From Gammaproteobacteria bacterium BRH_c0 (GTDB taxonomy: Bacteria > Pseudomonadota > Gammaproteobacteria > Pseudomonadales > Porticoccaceae), in contig LADM01000017.1 of NCBI GenBank assembly GCA_000961645.1, positions 1 to 49,939 of the forward strand: a stretch of 49,939 nt of DNA, written 5' to 3'. Each line of letters opens with the position of its first letter. Position 1 is the stretch's first letter. Both the position numbers and the translations under genes were made by a program. The notes under the pieces are model-generated. The model made no database searches and was not told where the DNA came from. It worked only from the letters and a program-made list of their open reading frames with translations. Shown piece after piece: positions 18,246 to 27,370 of this stretch.

Positions 18246-18830
18246 CTATTCTACAGGCGCCATCAGATGCACCCAGGGTGTTCCTGCCCACATCACATAG
18301 GGTTGGGTTGTATCGGGGTCGGCCCCTTTCGGGTACTGGTCGTAAAAGCTCGGGTCGGCACCCACGATCATCACGTGGGCCCCGGTCTTGATCCAGTGAT
18401 TACCCGGCTCCGGCGCTTTGGCGTAGGGGTCGGTGTCGCTGGCGTCAGTACCACCCGCCAGCATATACATAAAACCCACAGCGCCGGGCTGCGGCTCCTG
18501 GTGACCAATCCAGGCATGGGCCCAGACCAGGGCATTGCTGTCCATGCACATCGGGTCGGGGCCAGGTGTGGCCGGGTTGTCGGGCATACAGGTGAAACCA
18601 TTGCTACCTGTCCTGAGAGTACTCATGCTGCCATCAGCTCCCATCGCCACAATGGTTGCCGATTTGCCGATGGGTTCAGGCGCAGCGCTGGCGGCACTGG
18701 CAATGATTTGTTCGTCGGTCAGTGATGTTTCAGGTTCGGCGGCCAATAACGGAGCTATTAGACTGAGCGCAGCCAGGGAGAGTGCAGCCATACCCAAAAG
18801 ATATTGTCTCGTCGGGATGCAGTTTTTCAT
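18246..18830 (-). CDS. Exported protein of unknown function
   Basis: A 194-residue protein with a clear Sec signal peptide (two hydrophobic blocks up to LLAAEP, about residue 30). The mature part is acidic and rich in Pro, Gly, Asp and Met. It contains C-M-P-D-N-P-A-T-P-G-P-D-P-M-C-M-D, a short aromatic stretch (ALVWAHAWIG) and a C-terminal PYVMWAGTPWVHLMAPV. The two Cys residues could form a disulfide. I recall similar unnamed exported proteins in environmental bacteria but no function. The start at 18830 has GGAGAC upstream; reading back to 19016 would add 62 residues with no signal. It is divergent from the amino-acid permease. Confidence 0.75.
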   Translation of the reverse strand: MKNCIPTRQYLLGMAALSLAALSLIAPLLAAEPETSLTDEQIIASAASAAPEPIGKSATIVAMGADGSMSTLRTGSNGFTCMPDNPATPGPDPMCMDSNALVWAHAWIGHQEPQPGAVGFMYMLAGGTDASDTDPYAKAPEPGNHWIKTGAHVMIVGADPSFYDQYPKGADPDTTQPYVMWAGTPWVHLMAPVE

Positions 18831-19062
18831 ACAGGTCTCCAGCAGAAGGGAATGGACTTTTATCCACTTTCTGAAGAGCCCTGTACCGGATCCGGCAGAA
18901 CTGCCCACAGAACCCTTCAGCGAAGAAGGCAGGAAACCCCTTAAATCTAGACCCGAAACCGGGTAATCGCCAGGGCTATTACCGGGCATAGCGCTGTGGC
19001 CCTGGTGACTCCACATTTTTACGACTTACCGTATCACCCATCCGTAATGTAATAATGCCGCG

Positions 19063-20295
19063 ATGGATAAACTGCCAAACCAACCCGTTGCCCTGAAGCG
19101 CGCCTTCAACCTGCCGCTGCTGACTTTTTATGGCCTGGGCACCATTCTCGGCGCCGGCATTTATGTGCTGATTGGCGAAGTGGCGGGTATCGCCGGGATG
19201 GCGGCGCCCTTTGCCTTTCTGGTGGCTTCCTTGCTCGCGACGCTATCCGCACTCTCCTATGCAGAGTTATCGGCGCGCTTTCCCTTCAGTGCCGGGGAGG
19301 CCGTGTATGTGCAGCAGGCATTCGGTCGACCGGCATGGTCACGTCTGATGGGATTGCTCCTAGTAACCATCGGAGTCGTATCCAGCGCCACCCTGGCACG
19401 CGGGTTTGTCGGCTATTTCCAGCTGTTTGTGCCTGTCGACAGCTGGCTCATCATCAGCGTGCTGGTTGTGTTTCTTGGTGCTCTGGCGATCAAGGGAATC
19501 AGCGAATCGGCCTGGGTCGCAGCAGCCACCACCCTGGTGGAACTGGCAGGGCTGTTATTGATCCTGGCAGTAGCGGGGGAAAATCTGGGGGAGCTGCCCG
19601 ACCGGTTGCCGGAGATGTTGCCCTCTGCCAGCGGAGTCACAGTGATTGGCGTCGTCGCTGGCGCTTTTGTGGCCTTTTATGCCTATGTGGGTTTTGAAGA
19701 TATCGCCAATGTTGCCGAGGAAGTACAGCAACCAGCCCGCACCCTGCCACGCGCCATTCTTATCTCACTGATAATTACCACTACTCTCTACATGCTGGTG
19801 TCTACAGTAGCGGTACTGACGGTCACTCCTGCCCAGCTTGCTGAAAGCAAAGCTCCCCTGGCACTGGTTTACCAGCAGGCTACAGGCAAAGACCCGCTGT
19901 TTATCTCCGCCATTGGCCTGGCGGCGGTGATCAATGGCGCGCTGATCCAGATCATCATGGCCAGCCGGGTGCTCTACGGTATGGCGCGCCAGGGCTGGAT
20001 TCCGGCAGTACTGGGGGATGTGCATGCCACCACCCGCACACCGGTCAAGACAACCCTGTTGCTGTGCACTGTGATCCTCGTTGCAGCGCTGTGGTTTCCG
20101 CTGCTCACCCTGGCGGAGACCACAAGCCTGATCACACTCTTTGTCTTCGCCATGGTGAATCTGTCGCTATGGCGGGTAAAGGCGCGGCCAGGAATGGTGG
20201 CAGGCGGATTATCACTGCCACGCTGGATGCCCCTGTGCGGATTCCTCTTTTCGCTGCTGTTTATTGTCTTCAAGACCTGGCACTGGATTGTCTGA
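19063..20295 (+). CDS. APC superfamily amino acid permease
   Basis: A 410-residue inner-membrane transporter with about 12 hydrophobic segments. The first helix carries the APC substrate motif G-L-G-T-I-L-G-A-G-I-Y-V, and the sixth has F-Y-A-Y-V-G-F-E-D-I-A-N. Both are hallmarks of the amino acid-polyamine-organocation family. Loop residues E-S-A-W-V-A-A and A-R-T-L-P-R-A-I also match. The substrate cannot be told. It is preceded by 232 bases shared with the divergent exported-protein gene; no strong Shine-Dalgarno sequence was seen. It ends eight bases before the convergent alcohol dehydrogenase stop. Confidence 0.9.
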   Translation: MDKLPNQPVALKRAFNLPLLTFYGLGTILGAGIYVLIGEVAGIAGMAAPFAFLVASLLATLSALSYAELSARFPFSAGEAVYVQQAFGRPAWSRLMGLLLVTIGVVSSATLARGFVGYFQLFVPVDSWLIISVLVVFLGALAIKGISESAWVAAATTLVELAGLLLILAVAGENLGELPDRLPEMLPSASGVTVIGVVAGAFVAFYAYVGFEDIANVAEEVQQPARTLPRAILISLIITTTLYMLVSTVAVLTVTPAQLAESKAPLALVYQQATGKDPLFISAIGLAAVINGALIQIIMASRVLYGMARQGWIPAVLGDVHATTRTPVKTTLLLCTVILVAALWFPLLTLAETTSLITLFVFAMVNLSLWRVKARPGMVAGGLSLPRWMPLCGFLFSLLFIVFKTWHWIV

Positions 20296-20302
20296 CTCGC
20301 CA

Positions 20303-21337
20303 TCAGGGGCTGTCAAACACCAACACCTTGGCACCTTTCACCCGCTGGAATTTGAGTTCCACAAGCGCGCGATTGGCTTGCTCAAAAGGCATAACTTCAA
20401 CTTCTGACAGCAGAGGGATTTCCGCTGCCAGCTGCAGCAACTCGATGACATCGCTGCGCGCCACATTGGCCACGCTCTGGATGGTTTTTTCCTGCCAGAG
20501 ATCGCGGGGATAATCCAGCGCCAGCAGCGCGGCCTTGTCAGCTTCCTCCTTGCGAATGGCATTGACCACCAGGCGCCCACCGGGACGAAGGTTTTTCAGG
20601 GATTCAACAATGGGCGCCCAGGCTGGTGTGGTGTCGATAATGGCGTGGAGTAGTTCCGGCGCTGCTTCAGTCGTCGTGCCCGCCCAGGTGGCACCCAGCT
20701 CAAGGGCAAAGGCCCGCTCCTCAGCCTTGCGGGCAAAAACGAACACCCGGCAGCCGGGATAGCGATGCCGCACCATTTTCAGCACCAGGTGGCCGGAGGC
20801 ACCGAATCCCGTTAATCCCAGTGTCTGCCCATCCTGTAGCTGCGCAAGTCGCAGGGAGCGATAACCGATAGCCCCGGCACAGAGCAGCGGTGCGGCCTGC
20901 AGATCGGAAAAAACTGCGGGTATGGCATAGGCAAAATCCTCTGCCACCACCATGTATTGGCCATAGCCGCCGTTGGCATCGCGCCCGGTGGCTTGAAAGC
21001 GGCGGCACAGGTTTTCACGCCCCTCGCGGCACAGTTCACAGTGCCCGCAGGCGGAATAGATCCAGGCGATGCCAACCCGATCGCCGGGTTTAAAACGGCA
21101 GGCCCCGGAACCACAGGCCACCACCCGCCCCACCACCTGATGACCTGGAATCACCGGCAAACGAGGCGGTGGCGTGCGTCCCTCGATTTCATCCAGCTCA
21201 GTGTGGCAAACGGCGCAGGCAGAAACCTTGACCAGCACCTCATGGGCAGCGGGTTGTGGCATCGGCACCTGGGTCAGCGTCAGGGGTTTGCTGTCTGGCT
21301 CAATCTTGCGCAGTGCATCCAACACCATTGCCCACAT
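20303..21337 (-). CDS. Zinc-dependent alcohol dehydrogenase family protein
   Basis: A 344-residue medium-chain dehydrogenase. The catalytic zinc site is seen as CAVCHTELD and GHQVVGRVV, and the structural zinc site as the four-Cys set CGHCELCREGRENLC. A Rossmann domain with GLTGFGASGHLVLK, about residues 172-185, follows. It resembles the AdhP-like class in which a glycine-rich loop replaces the last ligand region. It should oxidise alcohols or reduce aldehydes with NAD(P). The N terminus may start at the first ATG (21337, AGGATT just before) or three codons later. It is a lone gene upstream of nothing on its strand. Confidence 0.9.
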   Translation of the reverse strand: MWAMVLDALRKIEPDSKPLTLTQVPMPQPAAHEVLVKVSACAVCHTELDEIEGRTPPPRLPVIPGHQVVGRVVACGSGACRFKPGDRVGIAWIYSACGHCELCREGRENLCRRFQATGRDANGGYGQYMVVAEDFAYAIPAVFSDLQAAPLLCAGAIGYRSLRLAQLQDGQTLGLTGFGASGHLVLKMVRHRYPGCRVFVFARKAEERAFALELGATWAGTTTEAAPELLHAIIDTTPAWAPIVESLKNLRPGGRLVVNAIRKEEADKAALLALDYPRDLWQEKTIQSVANVARSDVIELLQLAAEIPLLSEVEVMPFEQANRALVELKFQRVKGAKVLVFDSP

Positions 21338-21414
21338 AATCCTGCCTGCCTACTGGTGAAATTAGCGGATAAAAAAATTCAGTGGCGTCCTGAAATAAAC
21401 CCACCACCTGTCAC

Positions 21415-22272
21415 TTAGCGCGGTTTCCTCTTGACTGCACGGGTGGACTTTCCTGGCTGAAAGGGTTTCTTTTTTGAGTCAGTTTTTGCCACCGGACGGA
21501 AGGATTTGTGCGCCGGTTTTTTGGCTTTTTTGCCAGGAGATTTGGCTTCAGACGATGAATTTTTGGTCAGCTTCAGCAAGCCCTCCAGCTCCTTTGCAGT
21601 CAGGTCGCGCCACTCGCCCACGGCCAACCCCTTAATGCTAACGTTCATGATCCGCACCCTCTCGAGCTTCGTGACTTCGTAATCAAAGTGCTCGCACATG
21701 CGTCGAATCTGCCGGTTCATGCCCTGCACCAGGGTAATCCTGAAAGCAAACTTGGCTTCGCGGCTGACCTTGCATTTTTTGGTCATCACACCCAGCACCG
21801 GAACGCCAGCACCCATTTTTTCAACAAAGTCATCGGTAACCGGTTTATTGACAGTGACCACGTATTCCTTTTCATGGTCGTTGCCCGCGCGCAGGATTTT
21901 GTTGACCAGATCGCCGTTATTGGTGAGAAAAATAAGCCCCTGGGAATCCTTGTCGAGGCGACCAATGGGAAAAATGCGCACGCTGTGATTAACAAAATCG
22001 ACGATATTGTTTCGCACCGTACTCTCGGTAGTGCTTTCCACGCCCACTGGTTTATTGAGGGCGATAAAAATCAAAGCTTCTTCATCGCGCGGTTCGATCT
22101 CCTGGCCGTTGACTTTCACCAGGTCATTGGCAAAAACCAGGTCGCCGACCTTGGCACGCTTGCCATTAATGTAAACATTGCCCTGCTCGATGTAGCGGTC
22201 TGCTTCGCGACGTGAGCAGATGCCACTCTCGCTGATGTATTTGTTGAGCCGGGTTGATGCTGTGTCGGACAT
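21415..22272 (-). CDS. rluF: 23S rRNA pseudouridine(2604) synthase RluF
   Basis: RluF makes pseudouridine at position 2604 of 23S rRNA. The 285 residues include an N-terminal S4 RNA-binding domain ([20 protein letters not shown], 8-27) and a RsuA-type catalytic domain with D107 in [10 protein letters not shown]. The family motifs N-K-P-V-G-V and G-M-N-R-Q-I-R-R-M are present, together with a long lysine-rich, disordered C-terminal tail (about 235-285). Tail length varies among homologues. It stands alone between the dehydrogenase and the TonB gene. Confidence 0.93.
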   Translation of the reverse strand: MSDTASTRLNKYISESGICSRREADRYIEQGNVYINGKRAKVGDLVFANDLVKVNGQEIEPRDEEALIFIALNKPVGVESTTESTVRNNIVDFVNHSVRIFPIGRLDKDSQGLIFLTNNGDLVNKILRAGNDHEKEYVVTVNKPVTDDFVEKMGAGVPVLGVMTKKCKVSREAKFAFRITLVQGMNRQIRRMCEHFDYEVTKLERVRIMNVSIKGLAVGEWRDLTAKELEGLLKLTKNSSSEAKSPGKKAKKPAHKSFRPVAKTDSKKKPFQPGKSTRAVKRKPR

Positions 22273-22534
22273 GGATTGGCCTGAAATAAGGTATGGTGAT
22301 ATTGGCAGCGTTCAATAGCGCGGCGGCACTAGCATAATCAGTCGCCCCCTAATGGTCACGCGATGAATGATGTTCCACGCCTCACAACCAACACAGCACC
22401 GGGATCGAGCACGCCCAAATCGGCCTGCCGCTGGCTGAATAGCCGGGATTGACTACACTTCAATCAGGGAGTCGGCAATTCCCCTTGCCTGGGATGGCTG
22501 GTCCCCTGCCTGCCAATCACAAGGAGTGATAACG

Positions 22535-23137
22535 ATGAATACTGTATCCAGAATAGGTGCTGTTGCCTTGCCTGGCGGGGCGATTACCTTTGCCCTGCTG
22601 ATGTTTATGGTTTCCCTGATCTATATCGCAATCCCTACCCCTATCATTACGCCTGAAATCAATCTGAGACCCATTTTCCATGTCGAAACCCAGGTTATAC
22701 CTGAGTATGGCGAGGCAAAGCCCACCAGGCCCCTGCAACCCCATACCCCGCCTGACAAGCTCGTGGACAGGCAGGCACCCACTACAGTGCTGGAAAACAG
22801 CATCGCCATCACCTTCAAACCGCCGGCAACCACAATCAAGCCGGTAGTCCAGCAGGTGGATACTGACTATATTCCGGTCTATGTGCCGCAACCGCGATTT
22901 CCAAATCGTGCTGTCAGCCGCGGCATCAGTGGCTATGCCGTGGTCGAAGTGACAATCACCACCAGCGGCGCAGTGCGTGACCCGCAACTGCTGGAGGAGC
23001 ATCCACAGGGTTACGGCTTTGGCAGTGCCGCCCTGAACGCTGCAAGCAGGCTCAAATATAACCCCCGGGTTGTTGATGGTATTCCCCGTGAAGTGCCCGG
23101 CGTTCCTTATAAATTCAGCTTTGTGGTTGCTGACTAA
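22535..23137 (+). CDS. TonB-like energy transducer
   Basis: A 200-residue protein with one N-terminal membrane helix (about 14-38), a proline-rich periplasmic linker and a C-terminal TonB domain. That domain carries P-R-F-P-N-R-A-V-S-R-G-I-S-G-Y-A-V-V-E-V-T and an A-A-L-N-A-A-S-R-L-K-Y-N-P motif. It would transmit inner-membrane proton-motive force to outer-membrane receptors. No exbB/exbD or receptor is adjacent, so its partners are elsewhere. ATG at 22535 has AAGGAG eight bases upstream; the GTG at 22526 lies inside that Shine-Dalgarno sequence. A strong terminator follows. Confidence 0.88.
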   Translation: MNTVSRIGAVALPGGAITFALLMFMVSLIYIAIPTPIITPEINLRPIFHVETQVIPEYGEAKPTRPLQPHTPPDKLVDRQAPTTVLENSIAITFKPPATTIKPVVQQVDTDYIPVYVPQPRFPNRAVSRGISGYAVVEVTITTSGAVRDPQLLEEHPQGYGFGSAALNAASRLKYNPRVVDGIPREVPGVPYKFSFVVAD

Positions 23138-23152
23138 CCTCACCCTGCCTTG

Positions 23153-23203
23153 CAACATCAGCCTCGCTGCCGGTGTTACTCGACAGCGGGGCTGATGTTG
23201 TTT
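23153..23203 (+). terminator. Strong terminator after the tonB-like gene
   Basis: A 17-bp stem (23153-23169 with 23184-23200, one G-U pair) around a 14-base loop is followed by TTT. It lies 15 bases past the tonB-like stop. Confidence 0.75.
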
Positions 23204-23315
23204 AACAGTGCTCACCCCCTGCCTGAAATAAACTGCCTGAAATAAAGTGCTGCGCAGAAGACTGCCATGGTTTTAAAATGCAGCTCTTTCACACCATTCT
23301 GCAAGGACAATAACA

Positions 23316-23834
23316 ATGAGCCTATCGTTGTACCAATCCACTATCCCTACCTACCTGCAAATCACTGGCGCCATCGCCGGACTCATCGACAAGGCCGAGG
23401 CCCACTGCACCAATAATGACCTGTCCCCTGACGAGCTTATCCACGCCCGGCTTGCCGATGACATGCTCTCCTTTGCCTACCAGATTCATTCGGTGGCCAC
23501 CCATTCACTGGGCGCAATTGAAGGGGTAAAAAAGGGTGTCTTTTCACCCAATATGACACCGCCACCGGTCGATTTTGCCGGCTTGCGGCAGAGGATTGCC
23601 GATGCCCGCAGCGGGCTTGAAGCGCTGACAGAAGCAGACATTAACGCTCTGGAAGGCAAGCCGATGCGTTTCGAATACGGCGACTTTAAAATTGACTTTG
23701 TGGCGGAGAAGTTCCTGCTGTCATTTTCGCAGCCCAACTTCTACTTCCACGCCACCACGGCCTACGACATCCTGCGCTGGAAAGGTCTGGCGATTGGCAA
23801 AAGTGATTTTATGGGGCAGTTGCGCACGGTCTGA
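23316..23834 (+). CDS. DUF1993 family protein
   Basis: A 172-residue helical protein matching DUF1993, a DinB/YfiT-like four-helix bundle group of unknown function. It begins MSLSLYQSTIPTYLQ, ends with a Q-P-N-F-Y-F-H-A-T-T-A-Y-D-I-L-R motif, and has a His-containing helix (YQIHSVATHS). DinB-like proteins often bind metal through three His residues; His residues are present at comparable places, but binding is not proven. AAGGA lies before the ATG. It converges on the DUF748 gene with 16 bases between stops. Confidence 0.88.
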   Translation: MSLSLYQSTIPTYLQITGAIAGLIDKAEAHCTNNDLSPDELIHARLADDMLSFAYQIHSVATHSLGAIEGVKKGVFSPNMTPPPVDFAGLRQRIADARSGLEALTEADINALEGKPMRFEYGDFKIDFVAEKFLLSFSQPNFYFHATTAYDILRWKGLAIGKSDFMGQLRTV

Positions 23835-23850
23835 ACCCGCGCTAGCCCCA

Positions 23851-26800
23851 TCAGCGACCGGACTGGCGGCTCTCCACCGCCAGTTTCAGGCTGACCCAGC
23901 GGGCATCACCTATTTTTACTGGCTTGCCGAGACTGGTGCTGATGCGTTCAGGGGCAATGCTCTCATCGGTTGTCAACGCCGTTAGCACCGCATCGGCGCG
24001 GGCCATGGCAAGCTGCTCAAGATCCTCCTCGCTCACTGCCTCCGCAGCAATCACCTGCCTGCGCAGCTCGGCTGAATAGGCGATCTGATCCAGTGCCTGG
24101 CGACCCTCTGCCTGCTGTGGGTCCACTGGTTTCATAAATGGCTGTTGAATTGCCGTCAACGGACTCTCGGGGTAGCGGGCCTGAAAGAGTGTTTCCAGGA
24201 TGGCTGTACGTCGCTCGCGCAAACCTGTGTTGTTGGCCGCAGATTCAGCGTTTTCCGCAAGGTTTGCTGCAATCAGCGCTTCAACCTGAATTTTTTGCAG
24301 CGCTTGACGGTCAGCCTCTACGGCCACGACGCCGGGAACATCGAGTGCCAACTGTGGCCGCTGTGACAGTGCCTGGGCGAGATTGTGGAGTTTTTCCCGT
24401 TCCGGTGGCATCAGCACAGCCAGCCCCGGTTCAAACTCAATCCTGTCGAAATCTTCTGAATCCGCGCCCACCAGGGATGCCAGAAACCGGAACGGCGCGG
24501 TGACAATACCGGAAATCAGATTGGCAAAAGCAGCCCGTATCACCCCCCCGATGCGGAAGCTGGGGTTGTTGATATTGCCTTCCACCGGCAGGTCAACGCG
24601 GATCTTGCCATCAGGCCCCTTGAGCAGACTCACGGCCAGACCCAGGGGCAGGTCGAGGGCATTCTCATAGTCAACCTTGTCGCCCAGGGTCAAGTCGGTG
24701 ATAACCACATTGTTCTTGCCTTGCAGATTGCCTGCCTCTATCCGGTAATGCAGATCCAGGTCCATGCGGCCGCTGGCAATGGCGCGGCCAGCCAGCTTGA
24801 CGGTGTAGGGCGTCAGATCCGGCACTTCGACATTGCGGAATAGAATACTGATATCGGTGTTCTCAGTTGGCCCCAGGGGCTGTAGCGAACCCTCAATGCG
24901 CGCCATGCCGTAATCGTTGACCTGACCTTCGATCTTTATCGCAGCCGGTTCAGTGCTGGTGCTGTCTATCGTAGTCACGTCGCCCTTGAGATTGACAATA
25001 CGGGCCTTGAACGGAATCGGCAGGCTGCGATCACTAAAATCAGCAGAACCATCGCTGATGATCGTCTGGTCGAGGGCGAAACTGAAGGGGGTTGTTGCCC
25101 TGTCATCCACAAGTGCTTTTTCAGCCACTGGCGCGGCGGCATCAATCCCGGATACTGCTGAATGCTCTTTTTTCTCAACAGTGGATGGTACTGGAGCCTC
25201 AGATGATTGCGCCTTGGTCATCAACCGCTGGAAATTATTGCTGCCGTCGGCGGAAATATGCACCTTCACATAGGGCGCATCCATCAGCAATGAGGAAACA
25301 TCCAGTCTGTTGCCGCTCAGGGTATAGCGGAAGTGGTCGAGACTGGCCTGTTGCCAGCTCAGCAGCGGCCTTTGCCTGCTGCTTCCGATCATATCCAGCT
25401 GGTCGATGGAGAGCTTGCCCTCAATAGCAAACCGCTCGTCAGGAGTGGTGACAATGTCCGCACTGACATTCAGCTTGCCATCAACGATGTCAGCGGCGAT
25501 ATAGTCACTCACGTAAGGCTGCGCCGCGGCCAGCGCCAGATTGCTAACGGCCACAGCCGCTTTGAGGTCAAGGGCGGGAAGAATACTGAAATCACCGTCC
25601 AGAGTGAGATTGCCGCCACTGGCCAGGCCGGCCCTGAGGGTGAGAGGAAAGCGTGCGGCGGGCTGGTTACTCAGGTTCTCCAACTGCAGGTTGAGTTCCT
25701 CCACCACGATGGGATCAGGCGAATTGAGGCTGCGATCCTCAAAAGTCAGTTGCAGGCTCTCGACACTGGCCTTTGCCAGCTTCACCTCCCAGTCAGGGCC
25801 GTCGCTGGCAGTTGCCGGGGATGTTGAAGTGGCTGCAGTTGAAGTGGTTGCAGCTGAAGTGGCTGTAGTTGAAGTGGCTGTAGTTGCTGTTGTTTCAGCG
25901 TCGGTCACATTGTCAGGCGCTGCTGCCGGATCTGCTACGGCAGCAGTGGAACTGCCCGTATCCACCAGCAGATGTTGCAGATTCAGTGTCTTGTCCTGTT
26001 GCAGCGAGATCCACAGCTGCGGTCGGGTCAGCGTCAGGGTACTGGCCCCGGCCTGTTGCTCAGGCCAGCGCAGGTAGCCATCCTTAAGGGATAGGCGTGG
26101 CAGATCCAAAATGCTATTCGCGCTGCTGTCAGTCACCGCCAGCCCCTCAATAGCCAGCATCAGATTGTCCACCTCTGCGCTCAGGCCTTCTGCCCGGGAG
26201 GCGACTCTGTAGTCAAAGGAAACACTGAGCTCACCCTGCGGCACATCGACCTTCACGCTGTCGCGAAAATAGCGATGCAGCAGTGGAATATAGGCACCCT
26301 TCGCCGTGACGCTGCCTGTCAGCAGCAAAGGCTCAAGCTGCACCTCTCCCTGCCACTGCAATTCCACACCATCGGCGCTGTCAGCACTGAAGTCGAGGCG
26401 ACCACGCTTATCCGGTATCGAGGTGATGTTTTCCAGCCTCAGGCTGACCGGTGTCAGGCGTGTGGCAAAACCACTGGTGCGGCTGTGGTCGGTTACTCCC
26501 AGCTCGGCGTTGTTCAGTTCCAGCACGCTGATAAAGAACCGTGGCATGCTGACTTGCTCGGCAGGTGGTTCAGTTTGCTGCGCAGGTGGTATCAGCTCCA
26601 GCAGATTGATAGTGCCGTCACGCTTGCGGACCAACTCCCCGTGCAGGCCATCCAGGCTGATCTCCCTGAAGCTCCAGGCCCAGCGCACCAGGCTGCTGAG
26701 CTGGAAATTCAGATACAGACGGTCAAATCCCAGCAACGGCGATCCATCGGTTTCAGTGACAGAAAACCCGCTGGCCTCGGCGCTGAGCACATAGGGATTA

Positions 26801-27036
26801 ATGCGGATTTTCTCGATCTGCACAGGGCGGTGCAACAAATCGCCCACAATGGACACCAGCTGACGCTCGGCGATCCAGGGGGCAAGAAAAAAGCCGCCAA
26901 GAGTGTAGAAAAGAATGGCAACCACCAGCCAGAGGCGCTTTTTGCGAGGGTTCAGCCAGTCACGGGGTTTACCCGCCAAACGTGAAAGCCTCGTATAAAT
27001 ATTTTGTAAAATCTGTGGTCGGGTATTGATAGCCAC
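23851..27036 (-). CDS. DUF748 (AsmA-like) large membrane-anchored protein
   Basis: A 1061-residue protein. One N-terminal membrane helix (about 33-55) is followed by a very long periplasmic part rich in beta-repeat patterns, as in DUF748/AsmA-like proteins. These are thought to form long hydrophobic grooves and help in lipid or envelope homeostasis. The segment F-E-P-G-L-A-V-L-M-P-P-E near residue 890 begins the DUF748 C-terminal part. A Thr/Ala-rich low-complexity insert at about 365-415 is encoded by 15-bp repeats (see 25823). It stands alone and is divergent from the SDR operon. Function is inferred from family only. Confidence 0.88.
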   Translation of the reverse strand: MAINTRPQILQNIYTRLSRLAGKPRDWLNPRKKRLWLVVAILFYTLGGFFLAPWIAERQLVSIVGDLLHRPVQIEKIRINPYVLSAEASGFSVTETDGSPLLGFDRLYLNFQLSSLVRWAWSFREISLDGLHGELVRKRDGTINLLELIPPAQQTEPPAEQVSMPRFFISVLELNNAELGVTDHSRTSGFATRLTPVSLRLENITSIPDKRGRLDFSADSADGVELQWQGEVQLEPLLLTGSVTAKGAYIPLLHRYFRDSVKVDVPQGELSVSFDYRVASRAEGLSAEVDNLMLAIEGLAVTDSSANSILDLPRLSLKDGYLRWPEQQAGASTLTLTRPQLWISLQQDKTLNLQHLLVDTGSSTAAVADPAAAPDNVTDAETTATTATSTTATSAATTSTAATSTSPATASDGPDWEVKLAKASVESLQLTFEDRSLNSPDPIVVEELNLQLENLSNQPAARFPLTLRAGLASGGNLTLDGDFSILPALDLKAAVAVSNLALAAAQPYVSDYIAADIVDGKLNVSADIVTTPDERFAIEGKLSIDQLDMIGSSRQRPLLSWQQASLDHFRYTLSGNRLDVSSLLMDAPYVKVHISADGSNNFQRLMTKAQSSEAPVPSTVEKKEHSAVSGIDAAAPVAEKALVDDRATTPFSFALDQTIISDGSADFSDRSLPIPFKARIVNLKGDVTTIDSTSTEPAAIKIEGQVNDYGMARIEGSLQPLGPTENTDISILFRNVEVPDLTPYTVKLAGRAIASGRMDLDLHYRIEAGNLQGKNNVVITDLTLGDKVDYENALDLPLGLAVSLLKGPDGKIRVDLPVEGNINNPSFRIGGVIRAAFANLISGIVTAPFRFLASLVGADSEDFDRIEFEPGLAVLMPPEREKLHNLAQALSQRPQLALDVPGVVAVEADRQALQKIQVEALIAANLAENAESAANNTGLRERRTAILETLFQARYPESPLTAIQQPFMKPVDPQQAEGRQALDQIAYSAELRRQVIAAEAVSEEDLEQLAMARADAVLTALTTDESIAPERISTSLGKPVKIGDARWVSLKLAVESRQSGR
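25823..25882. repeat. 15-bp tandem repeat inside the DUF748 gene
   Basis: Four units of gttgaagtggctgca, with one or two changes each, lie head to tail; a degenerate fifth follows. They encode five-residue Thr/Ala/Ser repeats (residues about 385-405) on the minus strand. Because the unit is a multiple of three, copy-number changes would lengthen or shorten a linker without shifting frame. Confidence 0.85.
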
Positions 27037-27370
27037 CTCTCCCTGCGTATACGACTACCCCCTAAGATAGGTTTCCTGCCAGCAAAAAGCCAGACGTAAT
27101 CCCCGCGCCAACAACTGGCGAAGGGTTAAGTCACTGCATTTTCAGGCAACCTGTGTGATCACAAGCCCGTCAACGGCATAAGTCACATTCTCACTTCCAG
27201 CTGCAGGTATAGGAGCAAATGGAATGTGGCTCGGATATCACCTGCCGGCAGAAAAACTACAGCCAAGCGCCTTGATTGTTTATATACTCCGGCTTGAAAA
27301 CCATAAGTAATGTGATCAATTTCCTCATTCTTGACTTCACCTTAAACAACCCATAAACAGGAGTTACTCC
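27037..27370. other. Divergent intergenic region between DUF748 and SDR copy 2
   Basis: No gene is seen. It must hold both promoters. An inverted repeat, cacattc (27184-27190) with gaatgtg (27222-27228), lies about 145 bases before the SDR start and could be a regulator site. A TTGACT at 27331 is close to the SDR start but lacks a well-placed -10 box. Confidence 0.35.

Noticed and set aside
25823-25897. Possible CRISPR-like array
   Set aside because: Units are 15 bp, contiguous without spacers and in frame inside a gene; this is a coding tandem repeat. No CRISPR array was seen elsewhere.
27331-27357. Promoter TTGACT / CATAAA before SDR copy 2
   Set aside because: Spacing is about 15 bases and the start of transcription would fall on the ribosome binding site, so it is not convincing.
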